Positions 1 through 6,798 of a stretch of DNA of 37,134 nt are shown here, piece after piece (position 1 is the stretch's first letter; each line of letters opens with the position of its first letter). The notes under the pieces were generated by a model. That model saw nothing but the letters and a program-made list of their open reading frames with translations, had not been told where the DNA came from and made no database searches. Made by a program: the position numbers and the translations under genes. Where the stretch lies: the NCBI RefSeq assembly GCF_000970465.2, contig NZ_LAJE02000357.1:1-37134 (forward strand). The letters run 5' to 3'. The DNA is from Devosia insulae DS-56 (GTDB lineage Bacteria > Pseudomonadota > Alphaproteobacteria > Rhizobiales > Devosiaceae).

Positions 1-546
1 AGCTACCGAGGAAGCTGGCACCGGCAGCACCGAATGGCGGGTGGCGTGGAGGTGGGCGATCATGGCGTCCTGCGGCACGAGCAGGGAGAGGAGGGCGACA
101 GTGAGAAGCGGAGGCAGCAGGGCGCGCGCGGAACGGTCGGCGAAGCGCAGGACAGCGAGCGGAGGGAGACGCAGGACGAAAGGAGCGAAAAAAGCCGCGC
201 CAACCGGCAGGGGGGGCGGGCGGGGGGGGAAGGGGGGGGGGAACGGGCGAGGAGACACATCGCCGAGCGCACGCCAGAAAGCCGGGCCGCCGAGCAGGCG
301 GACGACGACCAGCTTGGCGTGCTGCACGGTCTGCTCGAGCCACAGGTCGACCGAGAGGTTGTGGCTCAACCGTAAGAGGTTAGCGAGGCGCAGGTCGGAT
401 GTGCCGGCGCGATCGGCGGCGCCGGCGAGCATCATCAGTTCGCTGTCGGCGGCGGAGGCGAAGATGAGCGGCGCCGGGGATTGGGCGAGATCGATGGCCT
501 CGCCTTCCTGTTGCAGCGCGCCGGCTTGGGCGGAGAGCAGGTGCAT
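1..546 (-). CDS. cobN: Cobaltochelatase subunit CobN, N-terminal part (runs off the window)
   Basis: This is the start of the large subunit of the aerobic cobaltochelatase (CobNST), which inserts cobalt into hydrogenobyrinic acid a,c-diamide during vitamin B12 synthesis in the cytoplasm. The frame is open for all 182 codons from the ATG to the window edge. The first 95 or so residues look like the CobN N-terminus: an opening MHLLSAQ, then LRLANLLRLSHNLSVD and HAKLVVVRLLGG. The edge ends in SVLPVPASS, resembling the family's LPVFVSSL segment. Between them is an odd proline-rich stretch encoded by a G-rich tract, and the spacing is shorter than I expect for CobN, so this part may be divergent or badly sequenced. 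The ATG overlaps the upstream stop by one base (TGATG), which implies translational coupling. Confidence 0.75.
   Translation of the reverse strand, partial: MHLLSAQAGALQQEGEAIDLAQSPAPLIFASAADSELMMLAGAADRAGTSDLRLANLLRLSHNLSVDLWLEQTVQHAKLVVVRLLGGPAFWRALGDVSPRPFPPPFPPRPPPLPVGAAFFAPFVLRLPPLAVLRFADRSARALLPPLLTVALLSLLVPQDAMIAHLHATRHSVLPVPASSVA
211..250. repeat. G-homopolymer-rich low-complexity tract inside cobN
   Basis: Runs of 6, 8 and 9 G are separated by single other bases. On the coding (minus) strand this gives an almost pure proline run in a place where CobN normally has ordinary sequence. The reading frame survives. It may be real slippage-prone DNA or poor base calling close to the window edge. 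Confidence 0.7.
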
Positions 547-1004
547 CAGGCCACCGGAGCCGGACGCTTTGGCAGCGGGTGCCAGAGCTCGATCAGGCCG
601 ACGCAGCAGAACGCCGATACGGCGCCGGTCATCGCCACGCCGCTGATGATGATGACATCATCGACCGAGTTCACGTCGTCGGAAAAGAGGAACAGGCCGA
701 TGACCGCGGCGCTGACCAGGGCGCCGATCACCGGGCCGGCGACGAGTCGCTGCCAGAGCTGCGGCAGGAAGCGGCTGATGACCATGATGAAGACCGAGGA
801 GATGGCGGCCGGAATGGCGCCAAGGACATAGGCCGCGATAAGGATGATCGGCCAGTTGTCGCCAAGGAAGTTCGAGGCCGACTGGCCGGCCGCATGCACG
901 ATGATGCCGTCGGTGACGACGGCAAAAGCGAAAAACACTGCGGCGCCGATGGCGGGGCCGATGAACAGCGAGACGACGAACAGCCAGATGTTGCGGGCCA
1001 TCAT
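546..1004 (-). CDS. Small four-helix membrane protein, unknown function
   Basis: A 152-residue protein with about four hydrophobic helices (near residues 6-29, 50-76, 87-108 and 115-140) joined by short loops; the C-terminal tail is short and ends in KRPAPVA. I do not recognise the family. Its start overlaps the stop of the LytTR gene upstream (ATGA), and its stop overlaps the cobN start by one base (TGATG), so the three genes are probably translated from one message. A membrane partner or modulator of the LytTR protein is the simplest idea because of this tight coupling, but nothing in the sequence proves it. ATG codons lie side by side at the start, so the first residue is uncertain by one. 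Confidence 0.8.
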   Translation of the reverse strand: MMARNIWLFVVSLFIGPAIGAAVFFAFAVVTDGIIVHAAGQSASNFLGDNWPIILIAAYVLGAIPAAISSVFIMVISRFLPQLWQRLVAGPVIGALVSAAVIGLFLFSDDVNSVDDVIIISGVAMTGAVSAFCCVGLIELWHPLPKRPAPVA

Positions 1005-1840
1005 GCAAGCTCCTGGCGATAGCGGCGCGAGCCGCGGAGTTCGGAACCATCGGCCATGCGGATGGTGAAATCGCCGTCGCGGACCGGGGCGATCTCGCGG
1101 ACCTTGGCGCGGTTGACGAGGTGCGAGCGGTGCACCCGGGCGACATCAACGCCGGCATCACTGAGCAGCTGCTCGAGCGCCGCGAGGCTGATGCGGGCGA
1201 GATGGGTGGCGCCATTGGCGCGGATCTCGACATAGTTGCCGGCGGCGCTGGCCCAATCGAGCGAGGCGGCATCGAGAAAGATGGTGTGGCCACCGGCCTT
1301 GAGGGTGAGCTTGCCGGTTTGCCGGGCGTCGGCCCGGGCGGCCTCGGCTTCGCGGCGATGCTCCTCGAGGCTGCGCTGCAGGCCCAGCATCAAGATCAGC
1401 ACCGAATAGGGGAAGATGTCCTTGCGGTACTCGTAGAGCAGGTCGGTGGGGAGGTCGGTGAAGAAGCTGTAGCTCAGGCCGAGGATCAAGGCGAAGGCGG
1501 CGGTGCGCAGCACGATGAACAGCGCGATGTGGAGCAGCGAGAACGCGATGCTGCCGAGCGCGTGCCAGAGGAGGGCCGAGCGCCAGGTCTCGGCGGTGAA
1601 CGGCACGCGGCGCTCAAACAGGATGACCAGCGGCGCCAGCGCCACCATGGCGAGGACGCTGGTCAATTCGAGGATGAACGGCACGCGGGGATCGAGCACC
1701 CGGCCCTCGCGTTGCGCCTCGGTGAGAATGCCGAGGGCGTTGAGCACGCCGATGGCGATGAGGAAAAGCGTCATGATGAGGAAGACGCGGCGCGCGACAC
1801 GGCGCTCCAGCGCGGCCTCGCCGGTGAGATCAGCCGCCAT
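1001..1840 (-). CDS. Membrane-anchored LytTR-family transcriptional regulator
   Basis: A 279-residue protein with an N-terminal membrane part of about four helices (within residues 18-165), a short coiled, charged linker (LEEHRREAEAARADARQ), and a C-terminal LytTR DNA-binding domain from about residue 175 to the end. The LytTR signature is visible as NYVEI in the first half and VHRSHLVN followed by GSRRY near the end. There is no response-regulator receiver domain, so it is not a phosphorelay output. Such membrane LytTR proteins are thought to sense something at the membrane while bound to DNA. It is divergent from an acyltransferase gene and is coupled to a small membrane protein and cobN. 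The acyltransferase is a reasonable target, by position only. Confidence 0.85.
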   Translation of the reverse strand: MAADLTGEAALERRVARRVFLIMTLFLIAIGVLNALGILTEAQREGRVLDPRVPFILELTSVLAMVALAPLVILFERRVPFTAETWRSALLWHALGSIAFSLLHIALFIVLRTAAFALILGLSYSFFTDLPTDLLYEYRKDIFPYSVLILMLGLQRSLEEHRREAEAARADARQTGKLTLKAGGHTIFLDAASLDWASAAGNYVEIRANGATHLARISLAALEQLLSDAGVDVARVHRSHLVNRAKVREIAPVRDGDFTIRMADGSELRGSRRYRQELA

Positions 1841-1858
1841 TCGTCACCCATTGGCCGC

Positions 1859-1937
1859 CGCTGGTCCCACGGCCGTCGGCGCAGGTCGCCGCTCGTCCCA
1901 CCGGCTTGCCGCCCGCACCAGCGCGATTGGACGAGAC
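1859..1937. promoter_or_regulatory. Repeated GCTCGTCCCA-like motif between LytTR gene and acyltransferase
   Basis: The 152-base divergent gap holds CGCTGGTCCCAC at 1859-1870 and CGCTCGTCCCAC at 1890-1901, a direct repeat 31 bases apart (about three helical turns). A third, inverted copy (TTGGACGAGA) lies at 1927-1936. LytTR proteins bind direct repeats on one face of DNA, usually about two turns apart, so this is a possible autoregulatory operator. It is only a candidate. Confidence 0.35.
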
Positions 1938-1992
1938 GGCGCCCTGCCCTAGCCCTGAAGCCATCGCAAATCGCTCAGAGGTTGGAGCCATC

Positions 1993-3207
1993 ATGTCAGC
2001 AGACACCCTTCCCACGATCACCCATCAGGCTTGCGGTTCGGAGCGCCGCTACGATCTCGACTGGCTGCGCGTCATCGCCTTTGGTTTTCTGATCTTCTAC
2101 CACATCGGCATGTTCTACGTGACGTGGGACTGGCACGTGAAAAGCCCGCATGCCGGGCCGTGGCTGGAGCCGGTGATGGCACTGATCAACCCATGGCGGC
2201 TGCCGCTGCTGTTCCTCATTTCCGGCATCGCGTTGCGCTTTGCCCTCGACAAGAGCCGGCTGCGCCAGTTCGTGCCGCGGCGCTTGCTGCGGCTGTTCGT
2301 GCCGATCGTCTTCGGCATGCTGGTGGTGTGCGCGCCACAGGCCTATTTCGAACTCTATTCGAAGGGCGAGACGGGTTCGGATTTCTGGGCGTTCTACGGC
2401 CAGTATCTCGACTTCGACATGGAGTTCTCGATCCTGACGCCGACCTGGAACCACCTGTGGTACGTGGTCTACATCCTCGCCTATACGCTGGTCGTGGTGG
2501 CGCTGCTGCCGCTGCTCAAGGCGCTCGACGGGGTGGCGGAGGCGCTGTTCGGCTGGCTCGGTTGCGGCGTGCTGGGCTGGCGCCTGCTGCTGGTGCCCAC
2601 GCTGCCGTTCCTCGGCTACGAGTGGCTGCTGGCGCCGCACTTCCCCTCGACGCATGCCTTCTACAACGACTGGGCCAACCATGCGGAACTGCTCAGCATC
2701 GTGCTGATCGGCTGGTTCGCAGCGAAGAGCCCGGCATTCTGGAGCGCAGTGCAGCGGCATCTCGGCGCGGCGATCGTCGTGACGCTCGGGCTGCTGCTGG
2801 TGCTGGCGGTGGCGCGGCTCAATTGGGGCGCAGTGCGCGCCGACGAGGGCCTCACGACGCTGATGACGGTAGTGCGCACGGTGTTCATGTGGGCGGCGAT
2901 CGTTGCGATGCTGGGGCTGGCGCAGCGCTACCTCAACCGCAGCAGCGGCGTGCTGCGCTTCCTCACCGAAGCGGTGTTCCCGTACTACATCCTGCATCAG
3001 ACCCTCATCGTGGCCGTAGGGTTCTGGGTCGGCGGCCTGCTGCTGCCGGTGGGGCTGGAGGCCGGCATCATCACCGTGGCAACGGTTGTCGGTTGCGTGG
3101 TGCTGACCGAAGCGATCAAGCGCGTGCCTGTGCTGCGCCCGTTGTTCGGGCTGGCGTGGCGGGCCGAAGCGATCCGGCCCGCGCCACAGGTCGTCGTCGC
3201 GAGTTAG
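1993..3207 (+). CDS. Acyltransferase 3 family integral membrane protein
   Basis: A 404-residue protein with about ten membrane helices and features of acyltransferase family 3 (OafA/OpgC-like). The N-terminal DLDWLRVIAFGFLIFYHIGMF holds the conserved arginine and the catalytic-type histidine of the first helix, followed by PLLFLISGIALRFAL and an arginine-rich cytoplasmic loop (RQFVPRRLLRLFVP). Near the C-terminus FPYYILHQTLIV is also typical. These enzymes acylate sugars of surface glycans or periplasmic glucans at the inner membrane; the substrate cannot be told from sequence. I chose the ATG at 1993 because the homologous region begins right after it and AGAGGTTGGAG lies upstream. It is divergent from the LytTR gene and ends convergently on cobW with a four-base overlap. 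Confidence 0.88.
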   Translation: MSADTLPTITHQACGSERRYDLDWLRVIAFGFLIFYHIGMFYVTWDWHVKSPHAGPWLEPVMALINPWRLPLLFLISGIALRFALDKSRLRQFVPRRLLRLFVPIVFGMLVVCAPQAYFELYSKGETGSDFWAFYGQYLDFDMEFSILTPTWNHLWYVVYILAYTLVVVALLPLLKALDGVAEALFGWLGCGVLGWRLLLVPTLPFLGYEWLLAPHFPSTHAFYNDWANHAELLSIVLIGWFAAKSPAFWSAVQRHLGAAIVVTLGLLLVLAVARLNWGAVRADEGLTTLMTVVRTVFMWAAIVAMLGLAQRYLNRSSGVLRFLTEAVFPYYILHQTLIVAVGFWVGGLLLPVGLEAGIITVATVVGCVVLTEAIKRVPVLRPLFGLAWRAEAIRPAPQVVVAS

Positions 3208-4265
3208 GCTGCAGCCGCGATGGCGCCTTCGAGGCTGCGGGTGATCGCCGCATGATCGAGCGGCGATTCCCCGATCACCACCAACGCGGTCTGCCGCGCC
3301 TCGCCGGGCTTCCACGGCCGGTCGAAATAGGCGGTGACGCGCGGGCCCACCGCCTGGATGGCGAGACGAGCCGGGGCGCCGGGGAGCGCGGCGAACCCTT
3401 TCAGACGCAGCACGTCGTGAGCGCGGATGGTCGCTTCGATGGTGTTAAGCAGGTGATCCTTGCTGGTGACGCCGTCGAGGGTGACCGAGAAGGAATCGAA
3501 GTCGTCGTGCTCGTGCCCTTCGCCGCCGTGCTCGAGCTCGTGATGGCTCTCGCGTCCGGCGAGGTTGTCTTCGGTCGAGAGCCCCATGCCGAGCAGCGCC
3601 GCGACATCGACATGGCCGTTGCGGGCGCGGACCACGCCGGTGCCCGGACGCATCTCGGCCTTGAGGTGGGCTTCGATAGTGTCGAGCTGGGTGTCGGTGA
3701 CGAGGTCGGCTTTGTTGAGGATGACCAGGTCGGCGGCGATCAATTGATCCTCGAACAGCTCGCCAAGCGGCGTCTCGTGGTCGAGCATGGCGTCGGCGGA
3801 ACGGAGCGCATCGACCGCCTTTTCGTCATTGGCGAAGCGGCCTTCGCTGAGCGCCGCGGCGTCGGCGACGGTGACGACGCCGTCGATGGTCACCTCGGAC
3901 TTGATCTCTGGCCAGTTGAAGGCGCGGATCAGCGGCTGCGGCAGCGCCAAGCCGGAGGTCTCGATGACGATGTGGTCTGGGCGATCCTCGCGTTCGAGCA
4001 GCGCCTGCATGGTGGGGATGAACTCGTCGGCGACGGTGCAGCAGATGCAGCCGTTCGAAAGCTCGATCATATCCTCTTCGCGGCAGGTGTCGTCGCCGCA
4101 GCCGGCGAGGATTTCCTTGTCGACGCCGAGCTCGCCGAACTCGTTGATGATCAGCGCGATGCGCTTGCCCTTGGCATGGGCGAGGAGGTGCCGGACCAGG
4201 GTGGTCTTACCGGCGCCGAGGAAGCCGGTGATGACTGTGACGGGGATCTTTTCGGTCGTGCTCAT
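3204..4265 (-). CDS. cobW: CobW, GTP-binding metallochaperone of the cobalamin locus
   Basis: A G3E-family GTPase of 353 residues (COG0523). The P-loop GFLGAGKTT is at residues 14-22, the metal-binding GCICC at 72-76, and the guanine-specificity motif NKAD near 184. A histidine- and acid-rich loop (HHELEHGGEGHEHDD) sits near residue 240, before the C-terminal CobW domain. CobW is thought to supply cobalt to cobaltochelatase. The family also contains zinc chaperones, but the cobalamin riboswitch and cbtAB upstream argue for the B12 branch here. Its ATG overlaps the cbtA stop (ATGA), so it is the third gene of a riboswitch-led operon. cobN, often its neighbour, is here about 2.7 kb further on, beyond an inserted set of genes. 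Confidence 0.95.
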   Translation of the reverse strand: MSTTEKIPVTVITGFLGAGKTTLVRHLLAHAKGKRIALIINEFGELGVDKEILAGCGDDTCREEDMIELSNGCICCTVADEFIPTMQALLEREDRPDHIVIETSGLALPQPLIRAFNWPEIKSEVTIDGVVTVADAAALSEGRFANDEKAVDALRSADAMLDHETPLGELFEDQLIAADLVILNKADLVTDTQLDTIEAHLKAEMRPGTGVVRARNGHVDVAALLGMGLSTEDNLAGRESHHELEHGGEGHEHDDFDSFSVTLDGVTSKDHLLNTIEATIRAHDVLRLKGFAALPGAPARLAIQAVGPRVTAYFDRPWKPGEARQTALVVIGESPLDHAAITRSLEGAIAAAA

Positions 4266-5029
4266 GCGTGGGCACCTTTCAGGGCGAAGGCGGAAGACCT
4301 GGCGAAGCGCTCGTTGAGCCAGCCGAACAGCGGGCCGACGATCAGCCAGAACAGCGCGCCGGTGGCGAGGGTGGCCGAAGCAAACGACGTCGCGAGATTG
4401 GCGGGTACGCCGGTGGCGTGTTCACCGACCAGCTGCGGCGCGCCGATGACGTGCGGCGCAAGGATCAGCACGGCGGCGATAACGATGCCGGTCCAGTTGC
4501 GGAGCCTCGCAATGGCGAGGATGCCGGCCCCGGTGGCGAGCGCCGTGCCGACCCACCAGACCTGACGGGCGACGAGATCGGCGGCGGGCATGCCGGGGAG
4601 CTCGGGCGGCAGGCCGAGGGCCGGGGCGAGCTGCAGAGCGACGAAGCCGCCAATGCCCCAGATCACGCCATTGCGGGCGGTGATTTCGATGCCGGAAAGC
4701 ACCGAGACGGCGGCGAGCAGGAAGGCGAAGCCGATGCAACCAAGGAGGTTGGCGAGCACGGTGTAGGCGATGCGCTCGGCGCCATCCTGCGGCGCCCAAG
4801 CGTCTTCGTCATGCTCATGAGCAGGTGCGGCTTCGGCATGCTCATGCGCGGGCGTGCCGGCCTCGTGGCTGTGCTCGGCGACGGCCGGCGCCTCGGGGGC
4901 GGCGTTCTCAAACACCTCGGCGGCGAGGATTAGCGGCGCGACGCGCCATTGCTGCACGGCGCTCATGGCCAAGCCGGCTGCGAGTCCAGCAAGGACCGCA
5001 GCGAAAAAGATTCGCTGGAAGAGTTTCAT
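4262..5029 (-). CDS. cbtA: CbtA, predicted cobalt transporter membrane subunit
   Basis: A 255-residue inner-membrane protein with about five helices. The first (MKLFQRIFFAAVLAGLAAG) is the usual CbtA opening with an immediate QQWRVAPLI. A histidine-rich segment follows at about residues 53-75 (HSHEAG, HEHAEAAPAHEHDED), probably periplasmic and metal-binding. The remaining helices include a conserved GIGGFVALQLAPALGLPPELPG segment. CbtA and CbtB are a predicted cobalt uptake pair defined by comparative genomics from their link to cobalamin riboswitches, which is exactly the arrangement here. The start overlaps no neighbour; the stop overlaps cobW by four bases. An 85-base gap to cbtB contains a palindromic repeat. 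Confidence 0.93.
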   Translation of the reverse strand: MKLFQRIFFAAVLAGLAAGLAMSAVQQWRVAPLILAAEVFENAAPEAPAVAEHSHEAGTPAHEHAEAAPAHEHDEDAWAPQDGAERIAYTVLANLLGCIGFAFLLAAVSVLSGIEITARNGVIWGIGGFVALQLAPALGLPPELPGMPAADLVARQVWWVGTALATGAGILAIARLRNWTGIVIAAVLILAPHVIGAPQLVGEHATGVPANLATSFASATLATGALFWLIVGPLFGWLNERFARSSAFALKGAHA

Positions 5030-5066
5030 CGATGTCTCGAGGGTTCTGGAGTGTTTTCACTTGGTC

Positions 5067-5110
5067 GCGCGTTCGAACCGGAAAAGTCTCTCAACTTTTC
5101 CTGAACACGC
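5067..5110. repeat. Palindromic intergenic element, copy A
   Basis: Inner arms GGAAAAGT (5080-5087) and ACTTTTCC (5094-5101) enclose a six-base loop. Outer arms GCGCGTTC (5067-5074) and GAACACGC (5103-5110) pair with one mismatch. The same element recurs at 33438-33478. It lies between cbtB and cbtA, where it could act as a processing or stability hairpin in their message. Confidence 0.8.
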
Positions 5111-5114
5111 TCCA

Positions 5115-5297
5115 CTAGTGGCAGGGGAAGCCAAGCGCATGGCGCGTGTCGTGCGCACCATTGTGGATGGCCATGTCGCTGGCAAAACCGACGCCGCCGA
5201 CAAGGACGAAGCCGATAAGCAGTGCCAGCACACCTGCGATGAGCCGCTGCGAGACAGAAAGACGGGCGATCGATGCCGTCTGGACCTGAGTATTCAT
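5115..5297 (-). CDS. cbtB: CbtB, predicted cobalt transporter small subunit
   Basis: A 60-residue protein with one membrane helix (about residues 17-38, LIAGVLALLIGFVLVGGVGFA) and a histidine-containing C-terminus (HNGAHDTRHALGFPCH) that is characteristic of CbtB and likely to bind metal. CbtB pairs with CbtA in a predicted cobalt importer. It is the first gene after the cobalamin riboswitch. The ATG is preceded by CGGAGGG, a good ribosome binding site at a slightly long spacing, and that site is the likely point at which the riboswitch acts on translation. Confidence 0.93.
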   Translation of the reverse strand: MNTQVQTASIARLSVSQRLIAGVLALLIGFVLVGGVGFASDMAIHNGAHDTRHALGFPCH

Positions 5298-5344
5298 ATG
5301 CCTGCACCCTCCGTGCGGATGAAAGAGGGCTCTTCGCCCGGTTA

Positions 5345-5545
5345 CACGCTGGCAGGTCTCCTGACTCGCGGGTCACCGTGGTCTCCGGCCTTCCCAACAT
5401 CCCAAGGGAGGTCAGTGGCATAGTCGGAGGCACTCGCCGCTTACAGTTGCGGGGGCAGCCACGGATTTGGTCCCTGATGGGTACGCCGCACCGTGTTCCC
5501 TTTTGATCCCCTCGCCCGAACGGGGTTGAGGAACCAACGTGGGGC
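5345..5545 (-). promoter_or_regulatory. Cobalamin (adenosylcobalamin) riboswitch
   Basis: Read on the minus strand, the conserved core GCTGCCCCCGCAACTGTAA (5441-5459) is intact. It is followed by GCGG, then GCCACTG, GGGAAGGCCGG and finally GAGTCAGGAGACCTGCC (5351-5367). These are the landmark segments of the B12-box riboswitch, in the right order and spacing. The aptamer ends about 50 bases before cbtB. High cobalamin should reduce expression of cbtB-cbtA-cobW. I see no strong intrinsic terminator with a T-run after it, so translational control is more likely than termination. Confidence 0.96.
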
Positions 5546-5573
5546 TATCGTTACGCCGTGGGAGGGGGCGCGG

Positions 5574-6173
5574 TCAATCTTCCGCGGCAGCGGAATCGGG
5601 GTAGCCGACGGTGACGGTGTCGACGCGGGCATCGACCTTTTCGAGCAGCGGCTCGCTCGATGAGATCTGCATGTCACCGGAAATGGCATCGACGTTGAGG
5701 TCGGCCGGGTAATCGCCTACGGCAAAGCGGACGCTGACCGAGCAGGCACCCTCCGGCGGGGCGAGCTTGCCGCCCTCGAAGATGGCGGCGCCACCATAAT
5801 CCCAGAAGAAGCCGTAAAGCTGGAACGGCCCGCCATTCAGGGCTTCCACTTCCTTGACCGTCAGGCCCTGCTTGAGGCCGCCCGGCGCCGTGTCACCCGG
5901 CGGCACGGTGAAATAGGCGACGCGCTCGTGCTTTTCCTCGTCCCACCAGCCAAACTCGATGGTTTTGGCGGGGTCATTGGGGAAGATGGTGGTGGCGAGC
6001 ACAGTGGAGCCCTCGGGGCCCGGCACATCGCCAGTCATCACATTGTCCTTGCCGAAAGCCTCGATCAGTCGCGCCTCGGAGCTGTCAGCGGCGAACGGGC
6101 CTTCGCAGACGATATCGGCAGCGATGGCGGGTGCCGCCAGCAGCAACAGGGGAAACAGGACCAGCGCGCGCAT
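5574..6173 (-). CDS. Secreted protein of unknown function
   Basis: A 199-residue protein with a clear signal peptide (MRALVLFPLLLLAAPAIA, cleavage likely after AIAA), so probably periplasmic. The mature part begins DIVCEGPFAADSSEARLIEAFGKDNV and contains a central aromatic stretch (IEFGWWDEEKHERVAYFTVPPG, then FFWDYGGAAIF). Two cysteines (near residues 23 and 144) could form a disulfide. I do not recognise a named domain. It is transcribed away from the riboswitch operon's start, with its stop only about 30 bases from the riboswitch 5' end, and it stands alone as a single-gene unit downstream of the MarR gene on the same strand. Confidence 0.8.
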   Translation of the reverse strand: MRALVLFPLLLLAAPAIAADIVCEGPFAADSSEARLIEAFGKDNVMTGDVPGPEGSTVLATTIFPNDPAKTIEFGWWDEEKHERVAYFTVPPGDTAPGGLKQGLTVKEVEALNGGPFQLYGFFWDYGGAAIFEGGKLAPPEGACSVSVRFAVGDYPADLNVDAISGDMQISSSEPLLEKVDARVDTVTVGYPDSAAAED

Positions 6174-6251
6174 TGTCGACCTCCGTTGATCCGCCGATTC
6201 TAGCGGATGGGGATGAGTCTGGGCAGGCCTTGCGGCGGAAGCTTGGCGCGG

Positions 6252-6731
6252 TCACTCACCCGACTGCAGCCGTTCGGTCATCTGGTTCTGGATGGCGAGG
6301 ACCTCCTCGATCACCTCGGTGAGGAAGCGCAGCTCCTCGAGGCTGCGCTTCCCCAAAGTCTCGGCGCCGGCGATTGCCATCGGAGCGTAAGCCTTCTCGA
6401 TGACCTCGGCGGTGGCCTCGGCGAGTTCCACCAGCACCTTGCGCCGATCGTGCGGATCGGGTTGGCGGCGGACGAAGTTGCGCGCCTCGAGCCGGTCAAT
6501 CAGCGAGGTGACCGCGGCCGGGGTGAGACGGGTGGCGCGGGCGATGGCACTGGCGGTCTGCGGACCGCTGGTGAGGAAGCTGAGGCACAGGCGCTCGGCG
6601 GAGCCGAGCTTGAACATCGCTCCCACCTCCTCGTCATAGCGCTGCGTCGCCTCCTGCCAGCGCACGATGAGCGTGCCGAGCCGCTGGACCAGCTCCGCCT
6701 TCGCGTCGCTTGACGAATTTACTTCGATCAT
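6252..6731 (-). CDS. MarR-family transcriptional regulator
   Basis: A 159-residue protein with a winged helix-turn-helix of the MarR type: LCLSFLTSGPQTASAIARATRLTPAAVTSLIDRLEARNFVRR covers the recognition helix, and the wing holds the conserved PDPHDRRKVLVEL. The flanking helices at both ends fit the usual dimerisation domain. MarR proteins are mostly repressors released by small aromatic or phenolic ligands or by oxidants. It is divergent from an FAD monooxygenase with only 67 bases between the start codons, so that gene is the likely target, and substrate or product of the monooxygenase the likely ligand. Confidence 0.92.
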   Translation of the reverse strand: MIEVNSSSDAKAELVQRLGTLIVRWQEATQRYDEEVGAMFKLGSAERLCLSFLTSGPQTASAIARATRLTPAAVTSLIDRLEARNFVRRQPDPHDRRKVLVELAEATAEVIEKAYAPMAIAGAETLGKRSLEELRFLTEVIEEVLAIQNQMTERLQSGE

Positions 6732-6734
6732 CTA

Positions 6735-6755
6735 ATTATTAATCCATCGAATAAT
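6735..6755. promoter_or_regulatory. AT-rich inverted repeat, candidate MarR operator
   Basis: ATTATT (6735-6740) and AATAAT (6750-6755) form an inverted repeat with a nine-base spacer in a notably AT-rich island, immediately upstream of the MarR start and 44 bases before the monooxygenase ATG. The position suits a shared operator for both divergent genes. Confidence 0.45.
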
Positions 6756-6798
6756 ACGACGACCGCATAGTAGGTGGCGTCGCTCAGGTGAGGCAAGA

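Noticed and set aside
211-250. A frameshift in cobN at the poly-G tract
   Set aside because: The reading frame from the ATG stays open to the window edge and regains CobN-like sequence beyond the tract.
546-1293. Long overlapping open frames on either strand over the membrane protein and LytTR genes
   Set aside because: Their translations are rich in Arg, Ala and Pro with no domain pattern; they are shadows of the real genes in GC-rich DNA.
3204-4265. The CobW-family gene as a zinc-starvation chaperone of the Zur regulon
   Set aside because: It is coupled to cbtA behind a cobalamin riboswitch and no Zur box is seen there.
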